The translations under genes and the position numbers were made by a program. A stretch of DNA of 28,271 nt from JANLUX01 sp031409815 (GTDB lineage Bacteria > Bacteroidota > Bacteroidia > AKYH767-A > OLB10): positions 1 through 28,271 of the forward strand of contig JANNXV010000216.1 of NCBI GenBank assembly GCA_031409815.1. Direction: 5' to 3'. The notes beneath the pieces were generated by a model. The model ran no database searches, was not told where the DNA came from, and was given only the letters and a program-made list of their open reading frames with translations. Of the stretch, positions 1-6,414 are shown piece after piece (position 1 is the first letter of the stretch; every line of letters begins with the position of its first letter).

Positions 1-109
1 CATAATGTATCACAACATTGGTGACTGAACAAGAAGAGCTGTATGAATCGAGAGGTTCACGTACAGTTCTGTGAGAACGTAGCGGTGAAACTCCGCTGCG
101 TGACTCGAT
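1..109 (+). mobile_element. Group II intron, 3' end (domains V and VI)
   Basis: This is the 3' end of a self-splicing group II intron; the rest, including any reverse transcriptase, lies upstream of the window. Domain V is 36-69 and has the canonical 34 nt. Its lower helix pairs 36-43 with 62-69 and carries the AGC triad at 37-39 with the usual G-U wobble. A two-base bulge sits at 60-61, and a six-pair upper helix is capped by a GAGA (GNRA) tetraloop at 50-53. Domain VI pairs 77-85 with 93-101 and 73-75 with 104-106, leaving A103 unpaired as the likely branch point. The intron then ends in CTCGAT, placing the 3' splice site after 109. Positions 1-33 would be the end of domain IV. The structure is seen directly; the subclass is not assigned. 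Confidence 0.93.
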
Positions 110-133
110 TATCGGCAACTCTAAATAATTCTC

Positions 134-595
134 ATGAAAAAAATAAGCCTCTTACTTATTATCATTTTTCCTTGTTTAACATTCGCTCAAAAATATGAAG
201 TCAAACTTCGTGTCCATTATGTTGAATTAAAATCAGATACTTTGAAGTATGAACAACCGAAAGAATTTATGATACCAATTGAAGTCACTACAAGCAAAAT
301 AGTTACAATTGGAAAAAAGAATGATAAAGTATTTGGATTTCAAATAGAGATTTTTGATAGCAAGCTTAATGAGCAATCAAGAAAGTTAGCTTGTTTGGCG
401 TTTTATAAAAGGGATGAAGAATTTAATAAATGGGTTGAAATCTGTCATACAGAATACTTGCCCATCGAATTAATTGAGGGCTCGACACCTATGGACTACA
501 GTAGAGACCAATCTTCATCAGGATATGGAGCAGGAATGCCCACGAATTTTTATATTGCATACGATATTGAATACAGACAAAAGAGCAGCCGATAA
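134..595 (+). CDS. Secreted orphan protein of unknown function
   Basis: This encodes 153 residues with a clear N-terminal signal peptide: KK, then a hydrophobic core, then a likely cleavage after FAQ at about residue 19. The mature protein is therefore probably periplasmic or extracellular. The rest is hydrophilic, with no lipobox, no later membrane segment and no motif I recognise. Beta-strand-like alternation (EVKLRVHYVEL, FGFQIEIFD) suggests a small beta-rich fold, which is inference. The gene starts 24 bp after the group II intron 3' splice site, and its stop codon lies inside GCCGATAA (588-595), the exact inverse of TTATCGGC at 109-116. It therefore looks like cargo of an accessory insertion rather than a core gene. 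No ribosome-binding site is evident, as is usual in Bacteroidota. Confidence 0.75.
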   Translation: MKKISLLLIIIFPCLTFAQKYEVKLRVHYVELKSDTLKYEQPKEFMIPIEVTTSKIVTIGKKNDKVFGFQIEIFDSKLNEQSRKLACLAFYKRDEEFNKWVEICHTEYLPIELIEGSTPMDYSRDQSSSGYGAGMPTNFYIAYDIEYRQKSSR

Positions 596-637
596 CATTT
601 AGATTAACGCAATTTTTAAAAATGGGGCATTGGGTAC

Positions 638-699
638 AAGTACAAACATTGGTGTTTCAAACAAAAGATGCACCAAGTACAAACAGTGGTGCTTCGAAC
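638..699 (+). repeat. Degenerate tandem repeat, two 25-nt copies, period 37
   Basis: Copies at 638-662 and 675-699 both begin AAGTACAAACA and differ at 3 of 25 positions. Each contains TTGGTG or GTGGTG. The segment GATGCACCAA between them can pair either with the TTGGTG upstream or with the GTGGTGC downstream, so two mutually exclusive hairpins are possible. It lies directly before the first copy of the 80-bp tandem-hairpin element and may be part of the same mobile or regulatory unit. Confidence 0.7.
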
Positions 700-707
700 T
701 CCCTATT

Positions 708-787
708 TTTCTGCCGCTGTTGGTGTTCCTTCCACCAACAGCATTCAATGTTTGATGCAGGTGGAAAGTACACCTGCATCGGCTGAA
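708..787 (+). repeat. Tandem-hairpin repeat element, copy 1
   Basis: This 80-bp element recurs at 1611-1690 in the same orientation with 3 mismatches. It holds two hairpins in a row. The first has a 10-bp stem, GCTGTTGGTG with CACCAACAGC, around a 7-nt loop. The second has a 10-bp stem, GATGCAGGTG with CACCTGCATC, around the loop GAAAGTA. It is flanked by TTTCTGCC and CGGCTGAA. No T-tract follows, so it is not a simple terminator. The repeats and stems are seen directly; the function is unknown. Confidence 0.88.
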
Positions 788-863
788 GAAACCTTCTTAT
801 ATTTATATGTTATACGCAAGCAATACGCGACTCCGCCCGTTAGAGCATTGAACAAACTTTAGA

Positions 864-1607
864 ATGAAGCCAAACATTTTTTTGACATTGATTATACTCA
901 CAGCGACTGGAATTATTTCCCATGGTCAATCAATAGTTGGATTAACTGGTGGTTATAACAATTCGGTGTTTTTTGACAAATCAGAAACTCCACACTATTC
1001 TGGAGAATATAATTCTCATCCTACATATTGCATCACAGCATTTCTTAAACCAAGGAACCACAAAAATGTAAATGTTGGTTCAGAAATTTCTTTTGTGAAC
1101 AAAGTGTTGGACTTAGAAGCAAGTTATGGTGGGCTTGGAGGACAAGTGGTGCGCAAAGACCATTACAATTTAAATTATTTATATGTTTCAATCTTTCCAG
1201 AATTATCTATTGGAAAAAGTTTCACATTTAATTTTAGTGTTGGACCCGCTTTTGGTTATTTAATAAACTCTAAGGTAAGTGGATACTCCTACTCTTACGA
1301 CATTTCAGGAAATCATGATAGCTGGACAGATGAAGGCAGTGCAAAATCTGATTTTAATAGCGTTGACGTAAGATTGTTTTCAAGCATTGGTTTGGAAATT
1401 CCAATCAAAAATAAATTTAAGATGACCATTAACAATTCTTATAGCAGAGGTATTTCCAATATTGCCAATGAGGGATTCGGTTCGTATGCTGAATTTTTAA
1501 GCACAAAAGATATAACACTAACTTTGGGAATAATATACAAATTGGATAAGTTCACTTTCTCACTTCTTCCTAAACGCAAAGAACATGAAAGCAATGACAG
1601 GAAGTAA
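864..1607 (+). CDS. Outer-membrane beta-barrel-like protein (orphan)
   Basis: This encodes 247 residues with a signal peptide (residues 1 to about 21, ending SHGQ). The mature chain is rich in alternating aromatic and polar strands with Gly/Ser/Asn turns, for example NLNYLYVSIFPELSIG, FTFNFSVGPAFGYLI and ITLTLGIIYKL. This pattern is typical of the 8-strand PorT/OmpA-like barrels common in Bacteroidota, so an outer-membrane location is likely. The specific role is not recognisable. The C-terminus (KRKEHESNDRK) is charged and lacks the usual terminal aromatic residue. The gene sits between two direct copies of the 80-bp hairpin element, so it could be a cassette gained or lost as a unit of about 903 bp. 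The start is the ATG giving a clean signal peptide. Confidence 0.72.
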   Translation: MKPNIFLTLIILTATGIISHGQSIVGLTGGYNNSVFFDKSETPHYSGEYNSHPTYCITAFLKPRNHKNVNVGSEISFVNKVLDLEASYGGLGGQVVRKDHYNLNYLYVSIFPELSIGKSFTFNFSVGPAFGYLINSKVSGYSYSYDISGNHDSWTDEGSAKSDFNSVDVRLFSSIGLEIPIKNKFKMTINNSYSRGISNIANEGFGSYAEFLSTKDITLTLGIIYKLDKFTFSLLPKRKEHESNDRK

Positions 1608-1610
1608 TTA

Positions 1611-1690
1611 TTTCTGCCGCTGTTTGTGTTCCTTCCACCAACAGCATTCAATGTTTGATGCAGGTGGAAAGAACACCTGTATCGGCTGAA
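1611..1690 (+). repeat. Tandem-hairpin repeat element, copy 2
   Basis: This is the direct copy of 708-787, identical at 77 of 80 positions. The changes are G to T in the left arm of hairpin 1, which creates one T/C mismatch, T to A in the loop of hairpin 2, and C to T in the right arm of hairpin 2. The last keeps pairing as a G-U wobble. It starts 4 bp after the stop of the 864-1607 gene. Again no T-tract follows. The copies have begun to diverge but one stem is fully maintained. Confidence 0.88.
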
Positions 1691-1910
1691 TTCGAATCGG
1701 GTACCCAACCGTTTTTTACCAATCGCCAGTGGCCCAATACCCATTCATGCCATCAATATAAGTCTATCCACACACCTTCGTTACCAATACATCCATCCCC
1801 AACATTATCAAATCGTTAGATAACTTGTTTTTACCACAGGTTTTAAGTACATCCCATGCCAAAAAGCCGTATCTTCGCGCTCTCAAAATTAAAAGCCCTT
1901 AAATTTTACT
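1691..1910. other. Intergenic region before typA
   Basis: Together with the hairpin repeat this completes a gap of about 300 bp. After the repeat the sequence changes from accessory to core and holds no credible ORF; a minus-strand frame across 1439-1744 is a shadow of the barrel gene and the repeat. The only signal seen is a probable typA -7 box at 1870-1877. Confidence 0.6.
1870..1877 (+). promoter_or_regulatory. Probable -7 box of the typA promoter
   Basis: TATCTTCG matches the Bacteroidota -7 consensus TAnnTTTG at all but one fixed position. It lies 33 bp before the typA ATG, giving a leader of about 29 nt. No good TTTG -33 element is seen at the expected spacing. Confidence 0.4.
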
Positions 1911-3713
1911 ATGCAAAGTACCCGTAACATTGCCATCATTGCCCACGTTGATCATGGAAAAACAACCCTCGTTGATAAAATTCTTCATCAATCTCACCTT
2001 TTTCGCGACAACCAAAATGCTGGCGAATTAATATTGGATAACAACGATTTAGAGCGCGAACGCGGTATCACCATCGTAGCTAAAAACGTGTCAGTAGTAT
2101 ATAAAGATGTTAAAATCAACATCATCGACACCCCTGGTCACTCCGATTTTGGAGGCGAAGTAGAGCGTGTTTTAAACATGGCCGATGGCGTATTATTATT
2201 AGTAGATGCTTTTGAAGGCCCCATGCCACAAACCCGTTTTGTATTAAGCAAAGCATTAGAAATGGGTAAGCGCGCTATCTTAGTAATCAATAAAGTAGAT
2301 AAAGAAAACTGCCGTCCCGATGAAGTATTAGAAAAAGTATTCGACCTTTTCTACCATTTAGATGCCACCGAACACCAATTAAACTTCCCAACCATCTATG
2401 GTTCATCCAAACACGGCTGGATGAGCAAAGACTGGAAAGATAAAACCGAAGATATCACCGCACTTTTAGATGAAATCATCGAATATTTTCCACCGGCTCC
2501 TTTTATGGAAGGCACCACACAAATATTAATTACCTCATTAGATTATTCTTCTTATGTAGGTCGTATTGCTATTGGTCGCGTTAGCCGCGGAACAATTAAA
2601 GAAAACCAACCTGTTTCATTAGTAAAGCGTGATGGTACCATTAAAAAGAACCGCATCAAAGAACTATTCACCTTCGAAGGCTTAGGTCGCAGAAAAGCAG
2701 AAGAAGTTCGCTGTGGCGATATATGCGCCTTAACCGGTTTAGAAGACTTTGAAATTGGCGATACCGTTGCCGACTTTGAAAATCCCGAGCAACTAACACC
2801 CATCTCTGTTGACGAACCAACCATGAGCATGATGTTCACCATCAACACTTCACCATTCTTTGGTAAAGAAGGTCGCTTTGTAACCTCACAGCGCTTGCGC
2901 GATCGTTTATATAAGGAGTTGGAGAAAAATCTCGCTATGCGTGTAGAAGAAACCGGCAGTCCCGATTCTTATCTGGTATTTGGTCGTGGAGTATTGCATT
3001 TGAGCATCCTAATCGAAACCATGCGCAGAGAAGGGTATGAGTTGCAGGTAGGTCAGCCACAAGTAATCACCAAAGAAGTAGATGGTATCAAACACGAACC
3101 GGTCGAAAATTTAACAGTAGATGTTCCGGAAGAAGTAGCAGGTAAAGTAATTGAATTGGTTACCCAGAAAAAGGGTGAACTTCATATCATGGAGCCAAAA
3201 GGCGATTTACAACACCTCGAATTTATTGTTCCTTCACGCGGTTTAATTGGTTTAAGAAGTAGTGTTTTAACAGCCACTGCCGGTCGTGCAACCATGGCAC
3301 ATCGTTTCAAAGCATTCGAACCTTGGAAAGGGCCTATTCCTGGTCGTATCGCAGGTGTACTTATTGCAAAAGAGCAAGGTATGGCCACTGCTTATTCAAT
3401 TGATCGTATGCAAGATCGCGGTCCTTTTTATATCGAGCCGGGCGAGCAAATTTATGGTGGTCAGGTTATTGGCGAGCACATCCGTCCCGATGATTTAGTA
3501 ATCAATGTTTGCGAAGCAAAAAAGCTTACCAACATGCGTGCATCAGGTAGCGATGATAACGTTCGTATTGCTCCTAAAATCAATTTCTCATTAGAAGAAA
3601 GCATGGAGTATATCGAAAAGGATGAATATTTAGAGATTACTCCAAAGTCATTGCGTATGCGCAAAATTTATCTCGATGATAATGAGCGTAAACGTATGGC
3701 GAAAAAATCGTAA
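1911..3713 (+). CDS. typA: Translational GTPase TypA/BipA
   Basis: This encodes 600 residues, the normal length for TypA/BipA, a ribosome-binding GTPase related to EF-G and LepA that helps 50S assembly and growth under stress and cold. GTPase motifs are all present: G1 AHVDHGKTT (11-19), G2 RGIT (51-54), G3 DTPGH (73-77), G4 NKVD (127-130) and a G5-like GSSK near 164. The beta-barrel domain II, the EF-G-like domains III and V and the BipA-specific C-terminal region follow in order, with typical sequences such as PSRGLIGLRS and MQDRGPFYIEPGEQIYGGQV. The protein is cytoplasmic. The gene stands alone: the accessory islet is upstream and a convergent minus-strand gene stops 15 bp after it. Assignment is secure. 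Confidence 0.98.
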   Translation: MQSTRNIAIIAHVDHGKTTLVDKILHQSHLFRDNQNAGELILDNNDLERERGITIVAKNVSVVYKDVKINIIDTPGHSDFGGEVERVLNMADGVLLLVDAFEGPMPQTRFVLSKALEMGKRAILVINKVDKENCRPDEVLEKVFDLFYHLDATEHQLNFPTIYGSSKHGWMSKDWKDKTEDITALLDEIIEYFPPAPFMEGTTQILITSLDYSSYVGRIAIGRVSRGTIKENQPVSLVKRDGTIKKNRIKELFTFEGLGRRKAEEVRCGDICALTGLEDFEIGDTVADFENPEQLTPISVDEPTMSMMFTINTSPFFGKEGRFVTSQRLRDRLYKELEKNLAMRVEETGSPDSYLVFGRGVLHLSILIETMRREGYELQVGQPQVITKEVDGIKHEPVENLTVDVPEEVAGKVIELVTQKKGELHIMEPKGDLQHLEFIVPSRGLIGLRSSVLTATAGRATMAHRFKAFEPWKGPIPGRIAGVLIAKEQGMATAYSIDRMQDRGPFYIEPGEQIYGGQVIGEHIRPDDLVINVCEAKKLTNMRASGSDDNVRIAPKINFSLEESMEYIEKDEYLEITPKSLRMRKIYLDDNERKRMAKKS

Positions 3714-3728
3714 TGGGTTACTGATTTT

Positions 3729-4562
3729 TCAAAGCGGGAATTGAATCCCGCAAAGAAAAATATATTCAAAGCCATACACTTTGTGTTTGGCTCTGCCTTC
3801 GCCTGTCACTAATACATTAGTGTAATTGGCAAACACTCCTTTGCCGGTTGTTTCCAAAAAAAAGTATTTACAGAAATCAAATCGTAAGCCGGCTTCAACA
3901 CCAGTTATGTAGCCGGCTACATGATATTTATCATTTCGGTTTATACCAAAAATGGTAACATCCGATCGTGGATAAACAAATCCAAAGCCATATTTAAAAA
4001 CAGCACCCAGCCAAAATTTGTTGTTCTTACTATGCAGCAAATTCGCTCTCTTAACAATATTAACCAGACAAAAATTAGCTCCGTTACTATGCTCAAAAGT
4101 TAAAAAGTTAGAGCCCACAATAGTATCCTGATCGTATTCCTTACCATCAATCATTCCGCTCAAATGCAGGTTTTGATCACGTAGCATCACATATTTTGCA
4201 TGATCATAATTGAGCTCGATGCCTAAATCATATTTATTATTAAACCAATAACCAATGCGAAACGAGTATTGAGGAATTGTGATGTCTTCGTGCAGTACAT
4301 CCTGCAATCCATCTCGGTCAACAGCCTTAACATTAGAGAGTTTAAAATCGTAATTATCCGTTGTTAAATCTTTAAAATGAATAGTGCCCTTAGCATACCA
4401 ATCAAGGTTGTAGCCACCGGTAACATAAAACGTACCTTTTGTTGTGCGTTGTGGGTTATTGCCAAGATGTTTGTTTTGTATGCTGTCGCAAATAGTATAA
4501 AGTTGTGCAGCTGCATTAAAATAAATAACAATAAACAATATCAACACGCAAATTGCTTTCAT
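3729..4562 (-). CDS. Outer-membrane beta-barrel protein, function unknown
   Basis: The chosen start gives 277 residues beginning MKAICVLILF with a signal peptide ending near NAAAQ. An upstream in-frame ATG at 4652 would add 30 residues that mask the signal peptide and would lie upstream of a good promoter box at 4587-4594, so it is rejected. The mature chain has many alternating strands (FYVTGGYNLDWYAKGTIHF, YSFRIGYWFNNKYDLGIELNY, GAVFKYGFGFVYP) and ends in FLCGIQFPL, which fits an outer-membrane barrel. No catalytic motif is recognised. It is convergent with typA and divergent from polX. A 6-bp GC hairpin at 3734-3751 lies inside its last codons; no T-tract follows on either strand. Confidence 0.72.
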   Translation of the reverse strand: MKAICVLILFIVIYFNAAAQLYTICDSIQNKHLGNNPQRTTKGTFYVTGGYNLDWYAKGTIHFKDLTTDNYDFKLSNVKAVDRDGLQDVLHEDITIPQYSFRIGYWFNNKYDLGIELNYDHAKYVMLRDQNLHLSGMIDGKEYDQDTIVGSNFLTFEHSNGANFCLVNIVKRANLLHSKNNKFWLGAVFKYGFGFVYPRSDVTIFGINRNDKYHVAGYITGVEAGLRFDFCKYFFLETTGKGVFANYTNVLVTGEGRAKHKVYGFEYIFLCGIQFPL

Positions 4563-4586
4563 GGATTTTATACAGAAATATAAAAG

Positions 4587-4594
4587 CAAATATA
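4587..4594 (-). promoter_or_regulatory. -7 box for the minus-strand barrel gene
   Basis: Read on the minus strand this is TATATTTG, an exact match to TAnnTTTG. It lies 24 bp before the ATG at 4562 and supports that start over the one at 4652. No clear TTTG is seen at -33. Confidence 0.55.
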
Positions 4595-4630
4595 TTCTGT
4601 TTCTTTTGTGATAATTAATCCTTTCTTCTT

Positions 4631-4638
4631 TATTTTTA
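4631..4638 (+). promoter_or_regulatory. Possible -7 box for polX
   Basis: TATTTTTA fits TAnnTTTG except for the last base and lies 16 bp before the polX ATG, implying a leader of about 12 nt. The match is short and in an AT-rich setting, so support is modest. Confidence 0.35.
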
Positions 4639-4654
4639 GAACGTTGAAACAATC

Positions 4655-6355
4655 ATGACAAATCAGGATATAGCAGAAATATTAGAGCAAACAGCCAGGT
4701 TCATGTCGCTGCATGACGAAAATCCGTTTAAGATTAAATCATACCAATCAGCCGCTTTTAAATTGGAACGATTGCAAGAAGATCTTTCAAATAAAACGGC
4801 TGCTGAACTCGAAAAAGTGGATGGCATTGGTAAAAGTTTGAGTCACAAAATTTTTGACTTACTCAAAACAGGCGCGTTTGACGAATTGCAACGATTGATT
4901 GACCTAACGCCCGAAGGAGTAATACAAATGATGCGGATAAAAGGCATCGGACCCAAAAAAGTATCAGTGCTGTGGAAGGAATTAGGTGTTGAAACGATAG
5001 GTGAATTATTATACGCATGCAAAGAAAACCGCTTAATTGAACTCAAAGGTTTTGGTTCAAAAACACAAGATCAAATTTTAAAGGCATTAGAATTTACCAT
5101 TTCCAACAAGGGTTTGTTTCATTATGCGAGTGTTGATGTTTTTGCAACCGAATTGGAAAAAAGTATTCTGAAAAAATGTAAGGATATACTGTTTTCAAGA
5201 ACCGGGGCTTTAAGGCGTAAGTGCGAAGTGTTGGACACAGCTGAATTTATTATATCAGGTGCTACTTTAAATGATATAAATAGTGTACTGGAGTCAACTG
5301 AATTATTTGATCAAACAAAAACATTAGTTGACGAAAGTTCGTTGCGACTTTTTTCGAAACATCAATTAAAAATTATTATTCATTTTGCTGAAAAGGAAAA
5401 TTATTTCGCCAAGCTGTTTTTAACAACAGGTAGTAATGAACATTTAGCATTAATTGATACCGAAAGTATAATTGAAAATATTTCCGTAAAACATTTCGAA
5501 AGCGAGTTGGCCATCTATCAATCATTCAATTTACCTTTTATCGAACCTGAGTTGCGCGAAGGCTTAAATGAAATTGAATGGGCGCAAAACAATAAATTAC
5601 CAAAACTTGTCGAGCTAAAAGATTTAAAAGGCATTCTCCACAATCATTCAACTTATAGTGATGGTATACACACATTAGAACAAATGGCCACCTATTGCAA
5701 AGAGTTGGGATATGAATATTTAGGAATATGCGATCACAGTAAAAGTGCATTTTATGCTAACGGTTTGCAACCCGAAAGAGTGATTCAACAGCATCAAGAG
5801 ATTGATGAGTTAAATAAAAAACTTGCACCGTTTCATATTTTTAAAGGTATTGAATCAGATATTTTAAACGATGGTTCATTGGATTATGATGAAGATGTGT
5901 TGCGGAAATTTGATTTTATTGTGGCTTCAGTTCATAGTAACTTACGCATGAATGAAGAAAAGGCAACACAGCGTTTGATAACAGCAATTAAAAATCCATA
6001 CACCACAATTCTGGGTCATCCAACCGGAAGATTATTGCTGGCTCGTGAAGGTTATCCCATTGATCATAAAGCTGTGATTGATGCCTGTGCTGAAAATGGT
6101 GTTTTCATTGAATTGAATGCACATCCTTATCGTTTAGATTTGGATTGGCGTTGGATTCAATATGCCTTAAGCAAAGGAGTAATGATTTCCATCAATCCTG
6201 ATGCACATCAAAAAGAAGGTTATCATGATATGTATTATGGTGTTTGTGTTGCACGAAAAGGTGGGTTGACAAAAGAGCAAACATTTAATGCTTTCACTAA
6301 AGTAGAAATAGAAAAGCATTTTAATGAAAGAAAACTTGCATCCACTTTAAAGTAG
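4655..6355 (+). CDS. polX: PolX-type protein with PHP exonuclease domain
   Basis: This encodes 566 residues, the usual bacterial PolX length. PolX proteins combine a family X polymerase core with a C-terminal PHP 3'-5' exonuclease and act in base-excision and gap repair. The N-terminal helix-hairpin-helix repeats are present (VDGIGKSLSHKI, IKGIGPKKVSVLW, LKGFGSKTQDQI). The PHP domain starts near residue 325 and keeps its metal ligands: HNHSTYSDG (329-337), CDHSKSA, GIESDIL, ASVHSNL, GHPTGRLL and INPDAH. The polymerase palm is unusual. Where active enzymes have GS-RR followed by D-x-D, this has GALRR (184-188) and then TAE (195-197), so both catalytic aspartates appear missing. It is therefore probably an exonuclease or phosphoesterase with a structural polymerase remnant. 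The loss seems common in Bacteroidota homologues, from memory. Confidence 0.92.
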   Translation: MTNQDIAEILEQTARFMSLHDENPFKIKSYQSAAFKLERLQEDLSNKTAAELEKVDGIGKSLSHKIFDLLKTGAFDELQRLIDLTPEGVIQMMRIKGIGPKKVSVLWKELGVETIGELLYACKENRLIELKGFGSKTQDQILKALEFTISNKGLFHYASVDVFATELEKSILKKCKDILFSRTGALRRKCEVLDTAEFIISGATLNDINSVLESTELFDQTKTLVDESSLRLFSKHQLKIIIHFAEKENYFAKLFLTTGSNEHLALIDTESIIENISVKHFESELAIYQSFNLPFIEPELREGLNEIEWAQNNKLPKLVELKDLKGILHNHSTYSDGIHTLEQMATYCKELGYEYLGICDHSKSAFYANGLQPERVIQQHQEIDELNKKLAPFHIFKGIESDILNDGSLDYDEDVLRKFDFIVASVHSNLRMNEEKATQRLITAIKNPYTTILGHPTGRLLLAREGYPIDHKAVIDACAENGVFIELNAHPYRLDLDWRWIQYALSKGVMISINPDAHQKEGYHDMYYGVCVARKGGLTKEQTFNAFTKVEIEKHFNERKLASTLK

Positions 6356-6372
6356 TGTTTAGTGTAAACAAG

Positions 6373-6409
6373 AAAATCCTGAAATCCTAAATCTCGAAAT
6401 CCTAAAATC
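6373..6409 (+). repeat. Short tandem AAATCCT repeat before the GH3 gene
   Basis: AAATCCT occurs at 6374-6380, 6382-6388 and 6397-6403, with the degenerate AAATCTC at 6389-6395. It fills most of the gap between polX and the GH3-family gene and ends six bases before that ATG. Its look resembles the other short iterated intergenic motif in the window, ACTCATAAC near pdhA. Function unknown. Confidence 0.6.
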
Positions 6410-6414
6410 AAACA

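Noticed and set aside
668..862. Open frame of 64 codons between the first two orphan genes
   Set aside because: It runs through the tandem repeat and both stems of the hairpin element; its sequence is dictated by the repeat and it has no signal of selection for coding.
1815..1824. GTTAGATAAC before typA as an integron core site
   Set aside because: It fits GTTRRRY, but there is no paired inverse site or attC-like fold around it; probably chance.
3734..3751. GC hairpin after typA as a terminator
   Set aside because: Stem is only 6 bp, no T-tract follows on either strand, and it lies within the last codons of the convergent gene.
4563..4652. Longer N-terminus for the minus-strand barrel protein
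   Set aside because: It would bury the signal peptide and start upstream of a good -7 box at 4587-4594.
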